From: Bacillota bacterium
Lineage (GTDB): Bacteria; Bacillota; Sulfobacillia; JAJZYS01; JAJYTV01
Direction: 5' to 3'
Assembly: GCA_021793215.1 (NCBI GenBank)
Contig: JAJYTE010000003.1
Span: forward strand, 1-64,000
DNA length: 64,000 bases
Shown: positions 40,645 to 49,730 of the stretch, in pieces
Layout of the letters: each line of letters begins with the position of its first letter
Position numbering within the stretch: position 1 is the stretch's first letter
The notes under the pieces: model-generated
What the model was told of the DNA's origin: nothing
The model's input: only the letters and a program-made list of their open reading frames with translations
The model's database searches: none
Position numbers and translations under genes: made by a program

Positions 40645-42522
40645 ATGGCCGAGCGATTCACCGTCACGACGCCCATCTACTATCCGAACGACCGCCTGCA
40701 TATCGGCCACGCCTACACGACGGTGGCGGCGGATGCGCTCGCCCGCTACCACCGCCTGCGCGACGAGGAGGTCTTCTTCGTCACGGGCACAGACGAGCAT
40801 GGTCAGAAGATCGAGGAGCGCGCGCAGCAGGCAGGCAAGACGCCGATCGCCTACGTCGACGAGATCGTGGCGGACATCCGCGACCTGTGGCAGCTCCTGC
40901 AGATCTCCTACGACGACTTCATCCGCACGACGGAGCCGCGGCACGAACACGTGGTGCAGGAGATCTTCCGCAGGCTCGAGACGACGGGGGACATCTACCT
41001 CTCGCAGTACGAGGGCTGGTACTGCACTCCGTGCGAGTCCTTCTGGGTCGAGGGGAAGCTCGTGGACGGGAAGTGCCCCTCGTGCGGTGGCCCCGTGCAG
41101 CGCCTCAACGAGGAGAGCTACTTCTTCCGGCTCTCGCGCTACGCTGAACCGCTGCTCGCGCACATCGAGGCGAACCCCGGCTTCATCCAGCCCACCTCGC
41201 GCCGCAACGAGATGATCTCCTTCATCCGACAGGGACTCGAGGACATCTCCGTCTCCCGCACCAGCTTCACCTGGGGCATTCCGCTGCCGCAGGACCCGCG
41301 CCACATCGCCTACGTCTGGGTCGACGCCCTAACGAACTACATCACCGCCTGCGGGTACCTGCAGGACGAGTCGCGCTTCGAGCGCCTGTGGCCCGCGGAC
41401 GTGCACCTCGTGGGCAAGGAGATCGTGCGGTTCCACGCGATCATCTGGCCCGCGATCCTTCTGGCGCTCGGCCTGCCGCTGCCGCGCGCCGTCTACGGCC
41501 ACGGCTGGCTGCTTTTGGGCGAGCAGAAGATGTCCAAGTCGCGCGGCAACGTGATCGACCCGCGCCAACTCGTGCAACGCTACGGCCGCGATGCGGTGCG
41601 CTACTACCTCCTGCGTGAGGTGCCGTTCGGCGCGGACGGCAACTACACCGAAGACGCCCTGATTCTGCGCACGAACGTCGACCTCGCGAACGACCTCGGC
41701 AACCTTCTCTCGCGCACGACCGCCATGATCGAGCGGTTCACGGATGGCGTCGTCCCCGCTCCGACCGGCAAGAGCGTGCTGCGCCCCACGGCCGAGGAGG
41801 CAGTGAAGAAGGCGGTGCGCAACCTCGATCGCCTGCAGGTCTCGGACGCCGTCGTCGCGGTCTTCGAGCTCGTGCGTCGCGCCAACAAGTTCATCGAGGA
41901 AGCAGCGCCCTGGCAGCTGAACCGCACCGGAGACCCGAGGCTCGCAGATGTCCTCTACGACTTGGCGGAGAGCCTGCGCATCGTCGCGGTGCTGCTGAAG
42001 CCCTTCCTGGTCGACGCGCCGCACGCGATCTACCGCCAGCTCGGCCTCGACAGCGCGGACGCCGCGCGCCTGGCCGATGCGGCATGGGGCGGTCTGCCCG
42101 CAGGTACCAGGATCCAGCGCGGCGACCCGATCTTCCCGCGCATCGATGTGGAGGACGCCGCCGTCTCGGACCCGGCGCAGGCGCCCGAGGGCACGCCGGA
42201 GGTCTCGGTCGACGACTTCGCCCGGCTCGACCTGCGCGTCGGTACGATCCTCTCGGCGAGCAAGGTGAAGGGGGCGGATCGCCTCCTGGAGCTCACGGTC
42301 GACGTGGGAGAATCGGAGCCCCGTACGCTCGTCGCCGGGCTCGCCGAGCATTACCAGCCGGAGGAACTGCCGGGCAGCCAGGTGGTCGTCGTGGCCAACC
42401 TGCAGCCGGCGAAGATCCGCGGAGTCGTGTCGCGCGGGATGATCCTCGCCGGCAAGACGCAGAGCGGGATGCAGATCGTCTCCCCGCGGCAGGCGCTGCC
42501 GCCGGGCACGAAGATCAAGTGA
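40645..42522 (+). CDS. metG: Methionyl-tRNA synthetase
   Basis: Charges tRNA-Met. The HIGH motif is in NDRLHIGHAYTT, the KMSKS motif in GEQKMSKSRGNV. The zinc-type cysteines are in YCTPCESFW and CPSCGGP. The C-terminal 110 residues form a Trbp111-type tRNA-binding domain (DDFARLDLRVGTILSASKV then VANLQPAKIRGVVSRGM). Length 625 residues is standard. AAGGAGGAGG precedes ATG 40645. The stop overlaps tatD by GTGA. Confidence 0.97.
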   Translation: MAERFTVTTPIYYPNDRLHIGHAYTTVAADALARYHRLRDEEVFFVTGTDEHGQKIEERAQQAGKTPIAYVDEIVADIRDLWQLLQISYDDFIRTTEPRHEHVVQEIFRRLETTGDIYLSQYEGWYCTPCESFWVEGKLVDGKCPSCGGPVQRLNEESYFFRLSRYAEPLLAHIEANPGFIQPTSRRNEMISFIRQGLEDISVSRTSFTWGIPLPQDPRHIAYVWVDALTNYITACGYLQDESRFERLWPADVHLVGKEIVRFHAIIWPAILLALGLPLPRAVYGHGWLLLGEQKMSKSRGNVIDPRQLVQRYGRDAVRYYLLREVPFGADGNYTEDALILRTNVDLANDLGNLLSRTTAMIERFTDGVVPAPTGKSVLRPTAEEAVKKAVRNLDRLQVSDAVVAVFELVRRANKFIEEAAPWQLNRTGDPRLADVLYDLAESLRIVAVLLKPFLVDAPHAIYRQLGLDSADAARLADAAWGGLPAGTRIQRGDPIFPRIDVEDAAVSDPAQAPEGTPEVSVDDFARLDLRVGTILSASKVKGADRLLELTVDVGESEPRTLVAGLAEHYQPEELPGSQVVVVANLQPAKIRGVVSRGMILAGKTQSGMQIVSPRQALPPGTKIK

Positions 42523-43286
42523 GGGTCATCGACACCCATGCGCACCTGAATCATGAGGACCTCCTGCCGCACGCGCCGGAGATCGTTCGGCGGGCGCAGG
42601 AGCGTGGGGTCGAGGGTATCGTCGTCGTAGGCTACGATGTGCCGTCCTCCGTCGCCGCGATCGAACTCTGCCACCGCCTTCCCGGACTCGTCGCAGCGGT
42701 TGGCCTGCACCCCTACGAGGCGGCCACCTGCGGCGAGGCCGACGTCGAAGAGATCGCGCGCCTCGCCGCCGACCCGAAGGTTCGTGCGATCGGTGAGATC
42801 GGACTTGACTTCCACGGTGAGGAGCCAGCCCCGCCCGCGCGGCAGGACTGGCTCCTCCGCCGTCAGCTGGAGATCGCCCGGCAGCTGGGGCTGCCGGCGA
42901 CGCTGCACCTGCGCGATAGCGGCCTCGAGGTGCTCGCGGCACTCGACGACTTCCCGCAGGTACGGGTGGTCTTCCACTGCTTCGCCGGCGATCGTGAGGC
43001 GATGCGCGAGGGTCTCGCGCGCGGGGCGTACATCTCATTCGCCGGCCCGCTGACGTTCAAGAGGAACGAGGAACTGCGCCAGCTTGCCGCCGAGATTCCC
43101 GCGGACCGCCTGCTCGTCGAGACGGACTGTCCATACCTCGCGCCGGTGCCATATCGTGGGAAGCAGAACGAGCCGGCCTACGTCCTGGAGACCTTGATGG
43201 TGCTCGCGTCGGCCCGTGGCGTGGAACCTTCGGAGATGGCGGAGATTGCCTACGCCAATGCCCAATCGGTCTTCGGGCCATTCTGA
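42519..43286 (+). CDS. tatD: TatD family metal-dependent DNase
   Basis: TIM-barrel hydrolase of the YabD/TatD family: VIDTHAHLNH at the N-terminus (metal-binding HxH), AIGEIGLDFHG, FHCFAGD and VETDCPYLAPVPYRGKQNEP. 255 residues. The family shows 3'-5' exonuclease or D-aminoacyl-tRNA-related activities. GTG 42519 overlaps the metG stop, as expected for the metG-tatD pair. Confidence 0.95.
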   Translation: MRVIDTHAHLNHEDLLPHAPEIVRRAQERGVEGIVVVGYDVPSSVAAIELCHRLPGLVAAVGLHPYEAATCGEADVEEIARLAADPKVRAIGEIGLDFHGEEPAPPARQDWLLRRQLEIARQLGLPATLHLRDSGLEVLAALDDFPQVRVVFHCFAGDREAMREGLARGAYISFAGPLTFKRNEELRQLAAEIPADRLLVETDCPYLAPVPYRGKQNEPAYVLETLMVLASARGVEPSEMAEIAYANAQSVFGPF

Positions 43287-43325
43287 GCGGACGCTAAGGA
43301 AACAGGGGAACCGCTACATAACTGT

Positions 43326-43355
43326 TTGAACCCCACCAAAAGTAGGTGATATGAT
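43326..43355 (+). promoter_or_regulatory. SigA-type promoter of the 3D-domain gene
   Basis: TTGAAC (43326-43331), 18 bases, TATGAT (43350-43355), 57 bases ahead of the GTG at 43412. Confidence 0.65.
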
Positions 43356-43411
43356 ACGGCAGGCCTGCAACTTCCTCCTGAGAGAAGGTTGTAGGAAGAA
43401 GGGGGTATCCC

Positions 43412-44218
43412 GTGCAGCACCTTTGGAAAGCAGGATGGCGCGTACTGGCTGGCATCAGTTTCGCGCTGCTCCTCCTGCTTGCGGGACTTTCATCCCGCAC
43501 CCCGGGGATCGTCACCGCGGCCCACAAGCCGCAGACGTCGCTGGGCGTCGTCCACCAGGCACTGCCGCTGCCTACCATCGGCGCCGTACTTGATGACCCG
43601 AACCCCGCGCCAGGGCTGACGAACGCCCTATGGAGCGCGGGCATGGAGAACGAAACCGTCCTTGCATACGCGCGCCTGAACGCGGTTCCCGTGCCGCTTG
43701 CATACCATGTCCAGACCGTTCTCGACCCGAAGCTCGCACTGGGCGAAAGGGCCATCGCGCACGTCGGGGCCCAAGGGCAGGCCATCGAGACGGTTCGACA
43801 CATCTACGAGAACAACCGGCTCGTCGCGGTGGGCGTCGTTGGCGAGCGTGTCGTCAAGGCGGCCCAGGACGAAGTGGTCGAGGTTGGCGCGATGCTGCCG
43901 GAGGTCTCGCGCGGTCAGCTGCTCGGCCGGGTCGTGAAGTCCCTGAACGTTGTCGCGACCGCCTACTGGGCGGATCCGAGCTGGTCGAACGGCAACACCG
44001 CCACCGGTGTTCCTGCGCGCTACGGCGTCATCGCCGTGGATCCCAGCGTGATCCCGCTCGGCACGCGACTGTACGTCCCAGGCTACGGCTACGGCGTGGC
44101 GGCCGACACCGGCGGAGCGATCGTCGGGAACCGCATCGACCTGTGCTTCGACACAGGACAGCAGGCCATGAACTACGGAAGACAGCCCGTTACCGTCTAC
44201 GTCCTCTCGTCCAACTGA
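43412..44218 (+). CDS. Secreted G5/3D-domain cell-wall protein (YabE-like)
   Basis: A signal or anchor segment (VLAGISFALLLLLAGLSSRT) precedes a region of about 80 residues resembling a G5 domain (VVGERVVKAAQDEVVEVGA). The C-terminal 3D domain has ATAYWADPSWSNGNTATG, AVDPSVIPLGTRLYVPGYG, then AADTGGAIVGNRIDLCFDT with the three conserved aspartates. Such proteins are peptidoglycan lytic transglycosylases or resuscitation-factor-like enzymes. Position between tatD and ksgA matches yabE; DUF348 repeats are missing, and so is rnmV. 268 residues. Confidence 0.88.
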   Translation: MQHLWKAGWRVLAGISFALLLLLAGLSSRTPGIVTAAHKPQTSLGVVHQALPLPTIGAVLDDPNPAPGLTNALWSAGMENETVLAYARLNAVPVPLAYHVQTVLDPKLALGERAIAHVGAQGQAIETVRHIYENNRLVAVGVVGERVVKAAQDEVVEVGAMLPEVSRGQLLGRVVKSLNVVATAYWADPSWSNGNTATGVPARYGVIAVDPSVIPLGTRLYVPGYGYGVAADTGGAIVGNRIDLCFDTGQQAMNYGRQPVTVYVLSSN

Positions 44219-44224
44219 GCGCAG

Positions 44225-44264
44225 CGCGCGACCGGCCGCCCCCAGGGCCGGCCGCGCGTTTTTT
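44225..44264 (+). terminator. Terminator of the 3D-domain gene
   Basis: A GC-rich stem (GCGCG-ACCGGCC with GGCCGG-CCGCGC) is followed by TTTTTT at 44259-44264. Clean Rho-independent terminator before ksgA. Confidence 0.88.
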
Positions 44265-44282
44265 CGTTCCTGAACGACTCAT

Positions 44283-44290
44283 GCTACAAT
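44283..44290 (+). promoter_or_regulatory. Extended -10 promoter of ksgA, leaderless geometry
   Basis: TGCTACAAT includes the extended -10 TGn and TACAAT (44285-44290). The ksgA ATG is only 7 bases downstream, so transcription should start at or beside the start codon. No good -35 and no Shine-Dalgarno are seen. Confidence 0.6.
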
Positions 44291-44297
44291 TGCGGCG

Positions 44298-45137
44298 ATG
44301 GAGCCCAAACTGACTTCCCCCAGCGTCGTGCGCGGCGTCCTCCAGGAGCTCGGGCTGCATCCGAAGAAGCGCTTTGGGCAGCACTTCCTGGTGGATTTCC
44401 ACGCGCGCGAGCGCATTGTGGACGCGTTGGAGCTGAGCCCCGCCGATCGCGTAGTCGAGATCGGGCCGGGACTCGGCGCGCTGACGCAGCGGCTTGTCGA
44501 ACTCTGCCGAGACGTGCGGGCGATCGAGATCGACAAGGCGCTCGCAGCGCACCTGCGCGAGCACTTCGGCGACGCCCTCGCGCTCTACGAGGGGGACGCC
44601 CTCGAAGTGGACTTGCCGCAACTGCTGGGCCCCACGGGGAAGCTCGTCGGGAACCTGCCCTACAACATCTCGACCCCTCTCGTCGTGCGCATTCTCGAAG
44701 CGGCGCCGCCGCTTGCGGTGCTGATGCTGCAGACAGAGGTGGCGCAGCGGCTCGCGGCCGCACCCGGGACACCGGAGCGCGGTGCGCTCAGCGTTCTGCG
44801 GGAGTTCTCCGCCGACATCGAGACGATCGGACGGGTCGGCGCGCAGCTCTTCTACCCGCCGCCGCAGGTCGGCTCGACGGTGATACGCCTGCGCGCGCAT
44901 TCGCCGCAGACGAGGTCTGGCTGGGCCGAAATCCGGCCGGTCGTTCGCGCAGCATTCGGCTTCCGCCGCAAGACGCTTGAACGCGCACTTGCGGAGGGCC
45001 TTGGGATCGCGCGTGAGCGGGCCGCCGCGGCGCTTTTGGCCGCTGGCATCGATGGAGGACGACGGGGCGAGACCCTGTCGCTCCTGGAGTTCGATCGGCT
45101 GGCCGTCGGGCTCGCCGCCGCGGAGGCTGTCCAGTAG
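44298..45137 (+). CDS. ksgA: 16S rRNA dimethyladenosine transferase KsgA
   Basis: Dimethylates A1518 and A1519 of 16S rRNA. Motifs: KKRFGQHFLVD near the N-terminus, the SAM site VVEIGPGLGALTQRL, the catalytic NLPYNISTPLVVRIL, and VGSTVIRLRAH. The C-terminal helical domain has AAFGFRRKTLERAL. 279 residues, normal. It probably starts a transcript of its own (leaderless promoter directly upstream). Confidence 0.96.
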   Translation: MEPKLTSPSVVRGVLQELGLHPKKRFGQHFLVDFHARERIVDALELSPADRVVEIGPGLGALTQRLVELCRDVRAIEIDKALAAHLREHFGDALALYEGDALEVDLPQLLGPTGKLVGNLPYNISTPLVVRILEAAPPLAVLMLQTEVAQRLAAAPGTPERGALSVLREFSADIETIGRVGAQLFYPPPQVGSTVIRLRAHSPQTRSGWAEIRPVVRAAFGFRRKTLERALAEGLGIARERAAAALLAAGIDGGRRGETLSLLEFDRLAVGLAAAEAVQ

Positions 45138-45172
45138 GCCGCCTGTGGGCCGTCCCGGAGGGGGATGAAGCG

Positions 45173-45643
45173 GTGCTGTTTCGCAGCCCGTCGCATGGCT
45201 TGATGGACCTTGATCAGGTCTTCGCGGACATCGTGTCGTTCATCCGCGAGGATCCGCAGGCGCAGCACAAACTGATCATCGGCACGGATTCGCAGCCGCG
45301 AGACGAGGTCACGTACGTGACTGCGATCATCATCCATCGCCTGGGCAAGGGCGCACGCTACTACTACCATCGCCAGGTGCAGCGCCGCGTGGCGACGCTG
45401 CGTCAGCGCATCCTGCTGGAGACGTCCTACAGCCTCGGCGTTGCCAGCCGGCTGACGGAGATGCTGTCCCGCCGCGGCCACCAGGGCTTCAACATCGAGA
45501 TCCACTTGGACATCGGGCAGAATGGCGAAACCCGCGACCTGATCCGCGAGATCGTCGGCATGGTTTCCGGCAGCGGATTCGACGCGAAGATCAAGCCGGA
45601 CTCCTTCGGTGCCTCGAGTGTGGCCGATAAGTACACGAAGTGA
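45173..45643 (+). CDS. YkuK-like RNase H-fold protein
   Basis: The 156-residue protein matches the YkuK/DUF458 family throughout: LIIGTDSQPRDEVTYVTAII with the leading aspartate, HRLGKGARYYYH, IEIHLDIGQNGETRDLI and IKPDSFGASSVADKYTK. The conserved acidic residues fit an RNase H-like fold, but activity has not been shown to my knowledge. It occupies the place of yabG in this cluster. GTG-TG start region after GGGGGATGAAGCG. Confidence 0.9.
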   Translation: MLFRSPSHGLMDLDQVFADIVSFIREDPQAQHKLIIGTDSQPRDEVTYVTAIIIHRLGKGARYYYHRQVQRRVATLRQRILLETSYSLGVASRLTEMLSRRGHQGFNIEIHLDIGQNGETRDLIREIVGMVSGSGFDAKIKPDSFGASSVADKYTK

Positions 45644-45695
45644 AGCGGATTGCTCCTTGACACGTTTTCGAAGTGTCTGCTAAACTGCAGGATTC

Positions 45696-45724
45696 TTGAC
45701 ATGCGGCCCGATAGGTGGTAGGCT
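45696..45724 (+). promoter_or_regulatory. SigA promoter of veg
   Basis: TTGACA (45696-45701), 17 bases, TAGGCT (45719-45724). In B. subtilis veg also has a very strong vegetative promoter. Confidence 0.8.
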
Positions 45725-45755
45725 GGGTGAGGACTAGGGCCGGGTCAGGAAGGAA

Positions 45756-46037
45756 GTGGGGCGTTTGGCCGCTAGGCGTGTCTTGTCGGACATCAAACGC
45801 GACTTGGACGGAATGATCGGTGAACGGGTCCGGCTGAAGGCCAATCGCGGCCGCCGCAAGGTGGACGAGCGCGAGGGAGTCCTCGAGAAGACCTACCCGT
45901 ACATCTTCGTCGTCAAGATCGATGACGAACCTTCCGGCGCCCGTCGCGTCTCGTTTAGCTACGCGGACGTACTCACGGAGACGGTGGAACTGGAAGTCTC
46001 GTCGGATGGAGAGTTCCACAAGGTGCTCGTGAACTGA
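45756..46037 (+). CDS. veg: Veg protein
   Basis: The small Veg family protein: LSDIKRDLDGMIGERVRLKA then NRGRRKVDEREG, TYPYIFVVKID and VSFSYADVLTETVEL. Veg is highly expressed and affects biofilm matrix and spore outgrowth in B. subtilis. 93 residues, with a short N-terminal extension if GTG 45756 is used; TTG 45765 is an alternative with better spacing. It has its own promoter and terminator. Confidence 0.93.
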   Translation: MGRLAARRVLSDIKRDLDGMIGERVRLKANRGRRKVDEREGVLEKTYPYIFVVKIDDEPSGARRVSFSYADVLTETVELEVSSDGEFHKVLVN

Positions 46038-46057
46038 CGCATTCGATATCGTTGGTT

Positions 46058-46087
46058 GGAAGACCGCGCAAGCGGTCTTCCTTGGTT
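46058..46087 (+). terminator. Terminator of veg
   Basis: GGAAGACCGC (46058-46067), loop GCAA, GCGGTCTTCC (46072-46081), then TTGGTTT. A perfect 10-bp stem. Confidence 0.9.
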
Positions 46088-46220
46088 TAAGCCCCGCCTG
46101 TCGGCCTCGCGGGGTTCAGCCGTGTGGACCCCGTCTCCGCGCGCCTCCTCTCGACCGACGGACGGCACTGTCACGCATGCGGCCGCGCCCCCCTGGGCAC
46201 ATGAACCCCGGGGGGATTCC

Positions 46221-47018
46221 ATGGGGCCGCTGCTGCTGATCGGCGGACACGAGGAGCCGCGCGGCGATGTGCTCGAGGCCTTCGCGGCTGCAGCCGGCGA
46301 GGGCGGCCGCATCGCGCTCCTGACGGCGGCGACGACGGAGCCGGAGGCGGCGCTTCGGCGCTACCGCGAGACGTTCGCGCGCCTCGGCATGGGTGAAGTG
46401 GCGCACGTCGCCGCGCAGCACCGTTCGGATTGTGCCCTGCGCGAGGCGGCCGACGCCGTCGCGCGTGCGGACGGGGTCTTCTTCACGGGTGGAGACCAAC
46501 TGCGGATCACGAGCCTCGTGGGCGGCACCGCGGTCGAGGCGGCGCTGCGCGCTGCACTGGCCCGCGGAGCCGTCGTCGGCGGCACCTCGGCTGGCGCTTC
46601 CGCGATGACCGACACGATGATCGTCGGCGGACACGACGAGGAGGCGGCGCGCAGGGCGTCGATCCGCATGTGCCCGGGCCTCGGGCTTCTGCGCGCAGCC
46701 GTCGTCGACCAGCATTTCGCGCAGCGCGGCCGGATCAACCGGCTCGTGTCGGCCTTGGCGCAGAACCCGGGCGTTCTGGGCATCGGCCTCGACGAGAACA
46801 CCGCGATCCTCGTGCGCGACGAGAAGCGGCTGGAGGTGCTGGGGGACGGGACGGTGACGATCCTCGACGGGCGCGGCGCAGACCTCGTCGAGGCGTCTGA
46901 GCTGGACGTGGAGAGGCCAGTCGCGCTGGGCCCCGCGGCGCTCTGGGTCCTGCGGCGCGGCCACGCCTTCGACCTCTCGCGGAGAACTGCGCTGCATGCT
47001 CTCAGCCCAAGCGGGTAG
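46221..47018 (+). CDS. cphB: Cyanophycinase
   Basis: A peptidase S51 family enzyme that cleaves cyanophycin (Arg-Asp polymer) to beta-Asp-Arg. Family marks: LLIGGHEEPRGDVL, the nucleophile serine in GGTSAGASAMTDTMI, FTGGDQLRI and QHFAQRGRINRLV. From ATG 46221 (after GGGGGGATTCC) it has 265 residues, the expected length. It is followed by the synthetase after 41 bases; the two form a storage-polymer unit inserted between veg and ispE. Confidence 0.9.
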   Translation: MGPLLLIGGHEEPRGDVLEAFAAAAGEGGRIALLTAATTEPEAALRRYRETFARLGMGEVAHVAAQHRSDCALREAADAVARADGVFFTGGDQLRITSLVGGTAVEAALRAALARGAVVGGTSAGASAMTDTMIVGGHDEEAARRASIRMCPGLGLLRAAVVDQHFAQRGRINRLVSALAQNPGVLGIGLDENTAILVRDEKRLEVLGDGTVTILDGRGADLVEASELDVERPVALGPAALWVLRRGHAFDLSRRTALHALSPSG

Positions 47019-47059
47019 ACTAGTGCGGTCCCGCGTCCGCTGAGGAGGAGACTTCCCGC

Positions 47060-49678
47060 TTGCAGATCACGGAGTGGCGGTACTTCGAGGGACCGAACCC
47101 GCACTGCCACCGCCCGATGCTGGAACTTTGCCTTGACCTCGGTGAGTACACCGAGGTCACCACCGCGAGCCTGGCGGCGTTCACACCGAAACTGCTGTCC
47201 GCCCTGCCGGGCCTCTCGGACCATTCCTGCGGTCTCGGGTATCCCGGCGGTTTCGCCGTGCGCCTGCGCGAGGGCACGCTGCTGGGGCACGTGCTCGAGC
47301 ACACGGCGCTCGAGCTCTTGCACGAGACCGGCTTCGAGGGCAACTACGGCAAGACGCGCCAAGTGCGCAGGACGTCCGTCTACCGCATCGCGTTCGAGTC
47401 CCCGGACGGCGCAGTCGGCAAGGCGGCGGCCGACGCCGGGCTCAAGATCCTTCACGCCCTGCTCGCCTCCGAGGAACTGGCGCTCGACGAGGCAAGGCGC
47501 AGTCTGAGAGAGATTTGCGCGCGGCGCTGCCTCGGACCCAGCACCGAGGCGATTCGACGCGCCGCGATCGCCCGGGACATCCCGGTCAGGCGCCTCCCGG
47601 AGAGCAGCATGCTGGAGCTCGGCCAGGGCAAGTACCTGCGCCGCGTGCAGGCCACCCTCACCGACGCCACCTCGACCGTGGCGGTCGACATCGCGCAGGA
47701 CAAGCAGCGCTGCAAGGCGCTGCTGCAGGAGCACGGCATCCCCGTGCCGGAGGGCATCGTCGCGCACTCGGCGGAGGAGGCTGCGCGCGCCGCCCTCAAG
47801 ATCCCACTGCCGCTCGTCGTCAAGCCGGTAACGGGCAGCCAGGGTCGGGGCGTCTCGGTGCAGCTCCGGCGGCTGCGCGACGTTCGCCGCGCGGTACCGC
47901 TCGCCCAGGCGATCTCGGGCGACGTGCTGATCGAGCGCCACGTGTACGGCGCCGAGTACCGCCTGCTCGTCGTGGGCGGGCGCGTCGTCGCGGCCGCGGA
48001 GCGCATCGCGCCTTCGGTCGTGGGAGACGGGCAGCGCACGGTGGCGGAGCTCGTCGCGCGGGAGAACCGCAACCCGCACCGCGGGGATGGCCACGAGCGA
48101 CCGCTCACCAGGATCGCGCTCGATGACATCGCGCGCTACTGCCTCGCCGGCCAGGGGCTTACGCCGGAGTCGGTGCCGAAGGTGGGGCAGCGCGTACTCC
48201 TGCGCGACTCGACCAACCTCTCGACGGGAGGGACCGCGCGGGACTGCACCGACGAGATGGCGCCGCGCGTCCGCCGACTGGCCGAACGTGCGGCTGCCGT
48301 CGTCGGGATCGACGTGGCGGGGGTCGACGTCGTCACCCGCGACATCCGCGACGACGACGGGCCCATCTGGGTGCTCGAGGTGAACGCGGCGCCAGGCATC
48401 CGCATGCACCACTACCCTAGCGACGGCCGTCCGCGGGACGTGGCGGGCGCGATCGTCGAATCGCTCTTCCCGTCCGGCAGCCCGTCGCGCGTGCCGCTCG
48501 CAGCGATCACCGGCTCGAACGGCAAGACGACGACGGTGCGGATCGTGCGCGAGATGCTGCGCCGGCGCGGGCTCGTCGTCGGGTTCACCTCTACGGACGG
48601 CCACGGCGTGGACGACGACTACATCGGCCGCGGCGACGACGCGGGGCCCGCAAGCGCACGGGCCGTCCTCTCGGACAAGAGGGTGCAGGCGGCGGTCCTC
48701 GAGGTGGCCCGCGGCGGCATCTCGCGCGGCGGCCTCGGATACGACGCCGCCGATGTCGGCTGCGTGCTGAACGTCACGGGGGATCATCTGGGTCAGGACG
48801 GCATCGACACCATCGCGGAACTCGCGCACGTCAAGGCGCTGGTCATAGAGGCGGTGCGGCCCCAGGGTCGCGTGGTGCTGAACGCGGACGATCCCGTCGC
48901 GCTCGGGCTCACCGCGCGGGCGCGCGCGCCGATCGTCTACTTCTCGACCGCCCAGGACCACCTCGCAGTCCGCCGGCACATCACGGCGGGCGGAGAGGCG
49001 ATCGTGGCCACGGGGAACGACGTGCTCCTGCACGCGAAGGGCCGCGTCGAGCGCATCGCGTCGCTCGACGAGCTCGAGTTCACCCAGGGCGGCCGCCTCG
49101 CCCCGATGCTCGAGAACGCGCTGGCAGCCGCAGCGGTCGGATACGGGCTCGGCCTGCTGCCGCAGGAGATCGGCGAGGGGCTGCGCGCCTTTCGCAGCGA
49201 TCCGGAGCACAACCCCGGCCGCATGAACGTCTACGAGGTGCGTGGCGTGCGCGTCGTCGTCGACTACGGGCACAACGCCCACGCCCTCTCGAGCGTGGCG
49301 CCGTCCCTGCGCTCGCTCGCTCGCGGCAGCTTGCGTGGCGTGATCGGCATGCCGGGCGACCGCCGCGACGAGGACGCCTTGGAGCTCGGCACCCTCGCGG
49401 CACAGCTCTTCGACCACGTGTACTGCAAGGAGGATCGCGACCGCCGGGGCCGCCCGCAAGGTGACATGGCCCTGCGCATCGCCCAGGGCGTACGCGCCGG
49501 CGGCGGTCGTCCAAGGGTGGTGCTCGACGAGTGCGAGGCGCTGCGCGAGGCGCTGCGCGAGAGCTCGCCCGGCGACGTCGTCGCCGTCTTCTACGAAGAG
49601 CTCGGCCCGGTGCTGGAGGAGATCTCGCACCAGGCGTGCGGCGCGAAGCCAGAAGCGGACGCGCTCGGGCGGGTCTGA
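47060..49678 (+). CDS. cphA: Cyanophycin synthetase
   Basis: Builds cyanophycin by adding Asp to the backbone and Arg to its side chains, using ATP. An N-terminal domain of about 160 residues is followed by an ATP-grasp domain (DKQRCKALLQEHGIPVPEG, VVKPVTGSQGRGVSVQL, WVLEVNAAPGIRMHHYP) and a Mur-ligase-like domain with the P-loop AAITGSNGKTTTVRIV and NVTGDHLGQDG. 872 residues, a full-length CphA. TTG 47060 sits 9 bases after GAGGAGGAG. Confidence 0.95.
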   Translation: MQITEWRYFEGPNPHCHRPMLELCLDLGEYTEVTTASLAAFTPKLLSALPGLSDHSCGLGYPGGFAVRLREGTLLGHVLEHTALELLHETGFEGNYGKTRQVRRTSVYRIAFESPDGAVGKAAADAGLKILHALLASEELALDEARRSLREICARRCLGPSTEAIRRAAIARDIPVRRLPESSMLELGQGKYLRRVQATLTDATSTVAVDIAQDKQRCKALLQEHGIPVPEGIVAHSAEEAARAALKIPLPLVVKPVTGSQGRGVSVQLRRLRDVRRAVPLAQAISGDVLIERHVYGAEYRLLVVGGRVVAAAERIAPSVVGDGQRTVAELVARENRNPHRGDGHERPLTRIALDDIARYCLAGQGLTPESVPKVGQRVLLRDSTNLSTGGTARDCTDEMAPRVRRLAERAAAVVGIDVAGVDVVTRDIRDDDGPIWVLEVNAAPGIRMHHYPSDGRPRDVAGAIVESLFPSGSPSRVPLAAITGSNGKTTTVRIVREMLRRRGLVVGFTSTDGHGVDDDYIGRGDDAGPASARAVLSDKRVQAAVLEVARGGISRGGLGYDAADVGCVLNVTGDHLGQDGIDTIAELAHVKALVIEAVRPQGRVVLNADDPVALGLTARARAPIVYFSTAQDHLAVRRHITAGGEAIVATGNDVLLHAKGRVERIASLDELEFTQGGRLAPMLENALAAAAVGYGLGLLPQEIGEGLRAFRSDPEHNPGRMNVYEVRGVRVVVDYGHNAHALSSVAPSLRSLARGSLRGVIGMPGDRRDEDALELGTLAAQLFDHVYCKEDRDRRGRPQGDMALRIAQGVRAGGGRPRVVLDECEALREALRESSPGDVVAVFYEELGPVLEEISHQACGAKPEADALGRV

Positions 49679-49730
49679 CGCTTGCACCCTGCACCCCGGG
49701 CGGCTACGCTCGCTTCGGAGGTGCGGCCTC

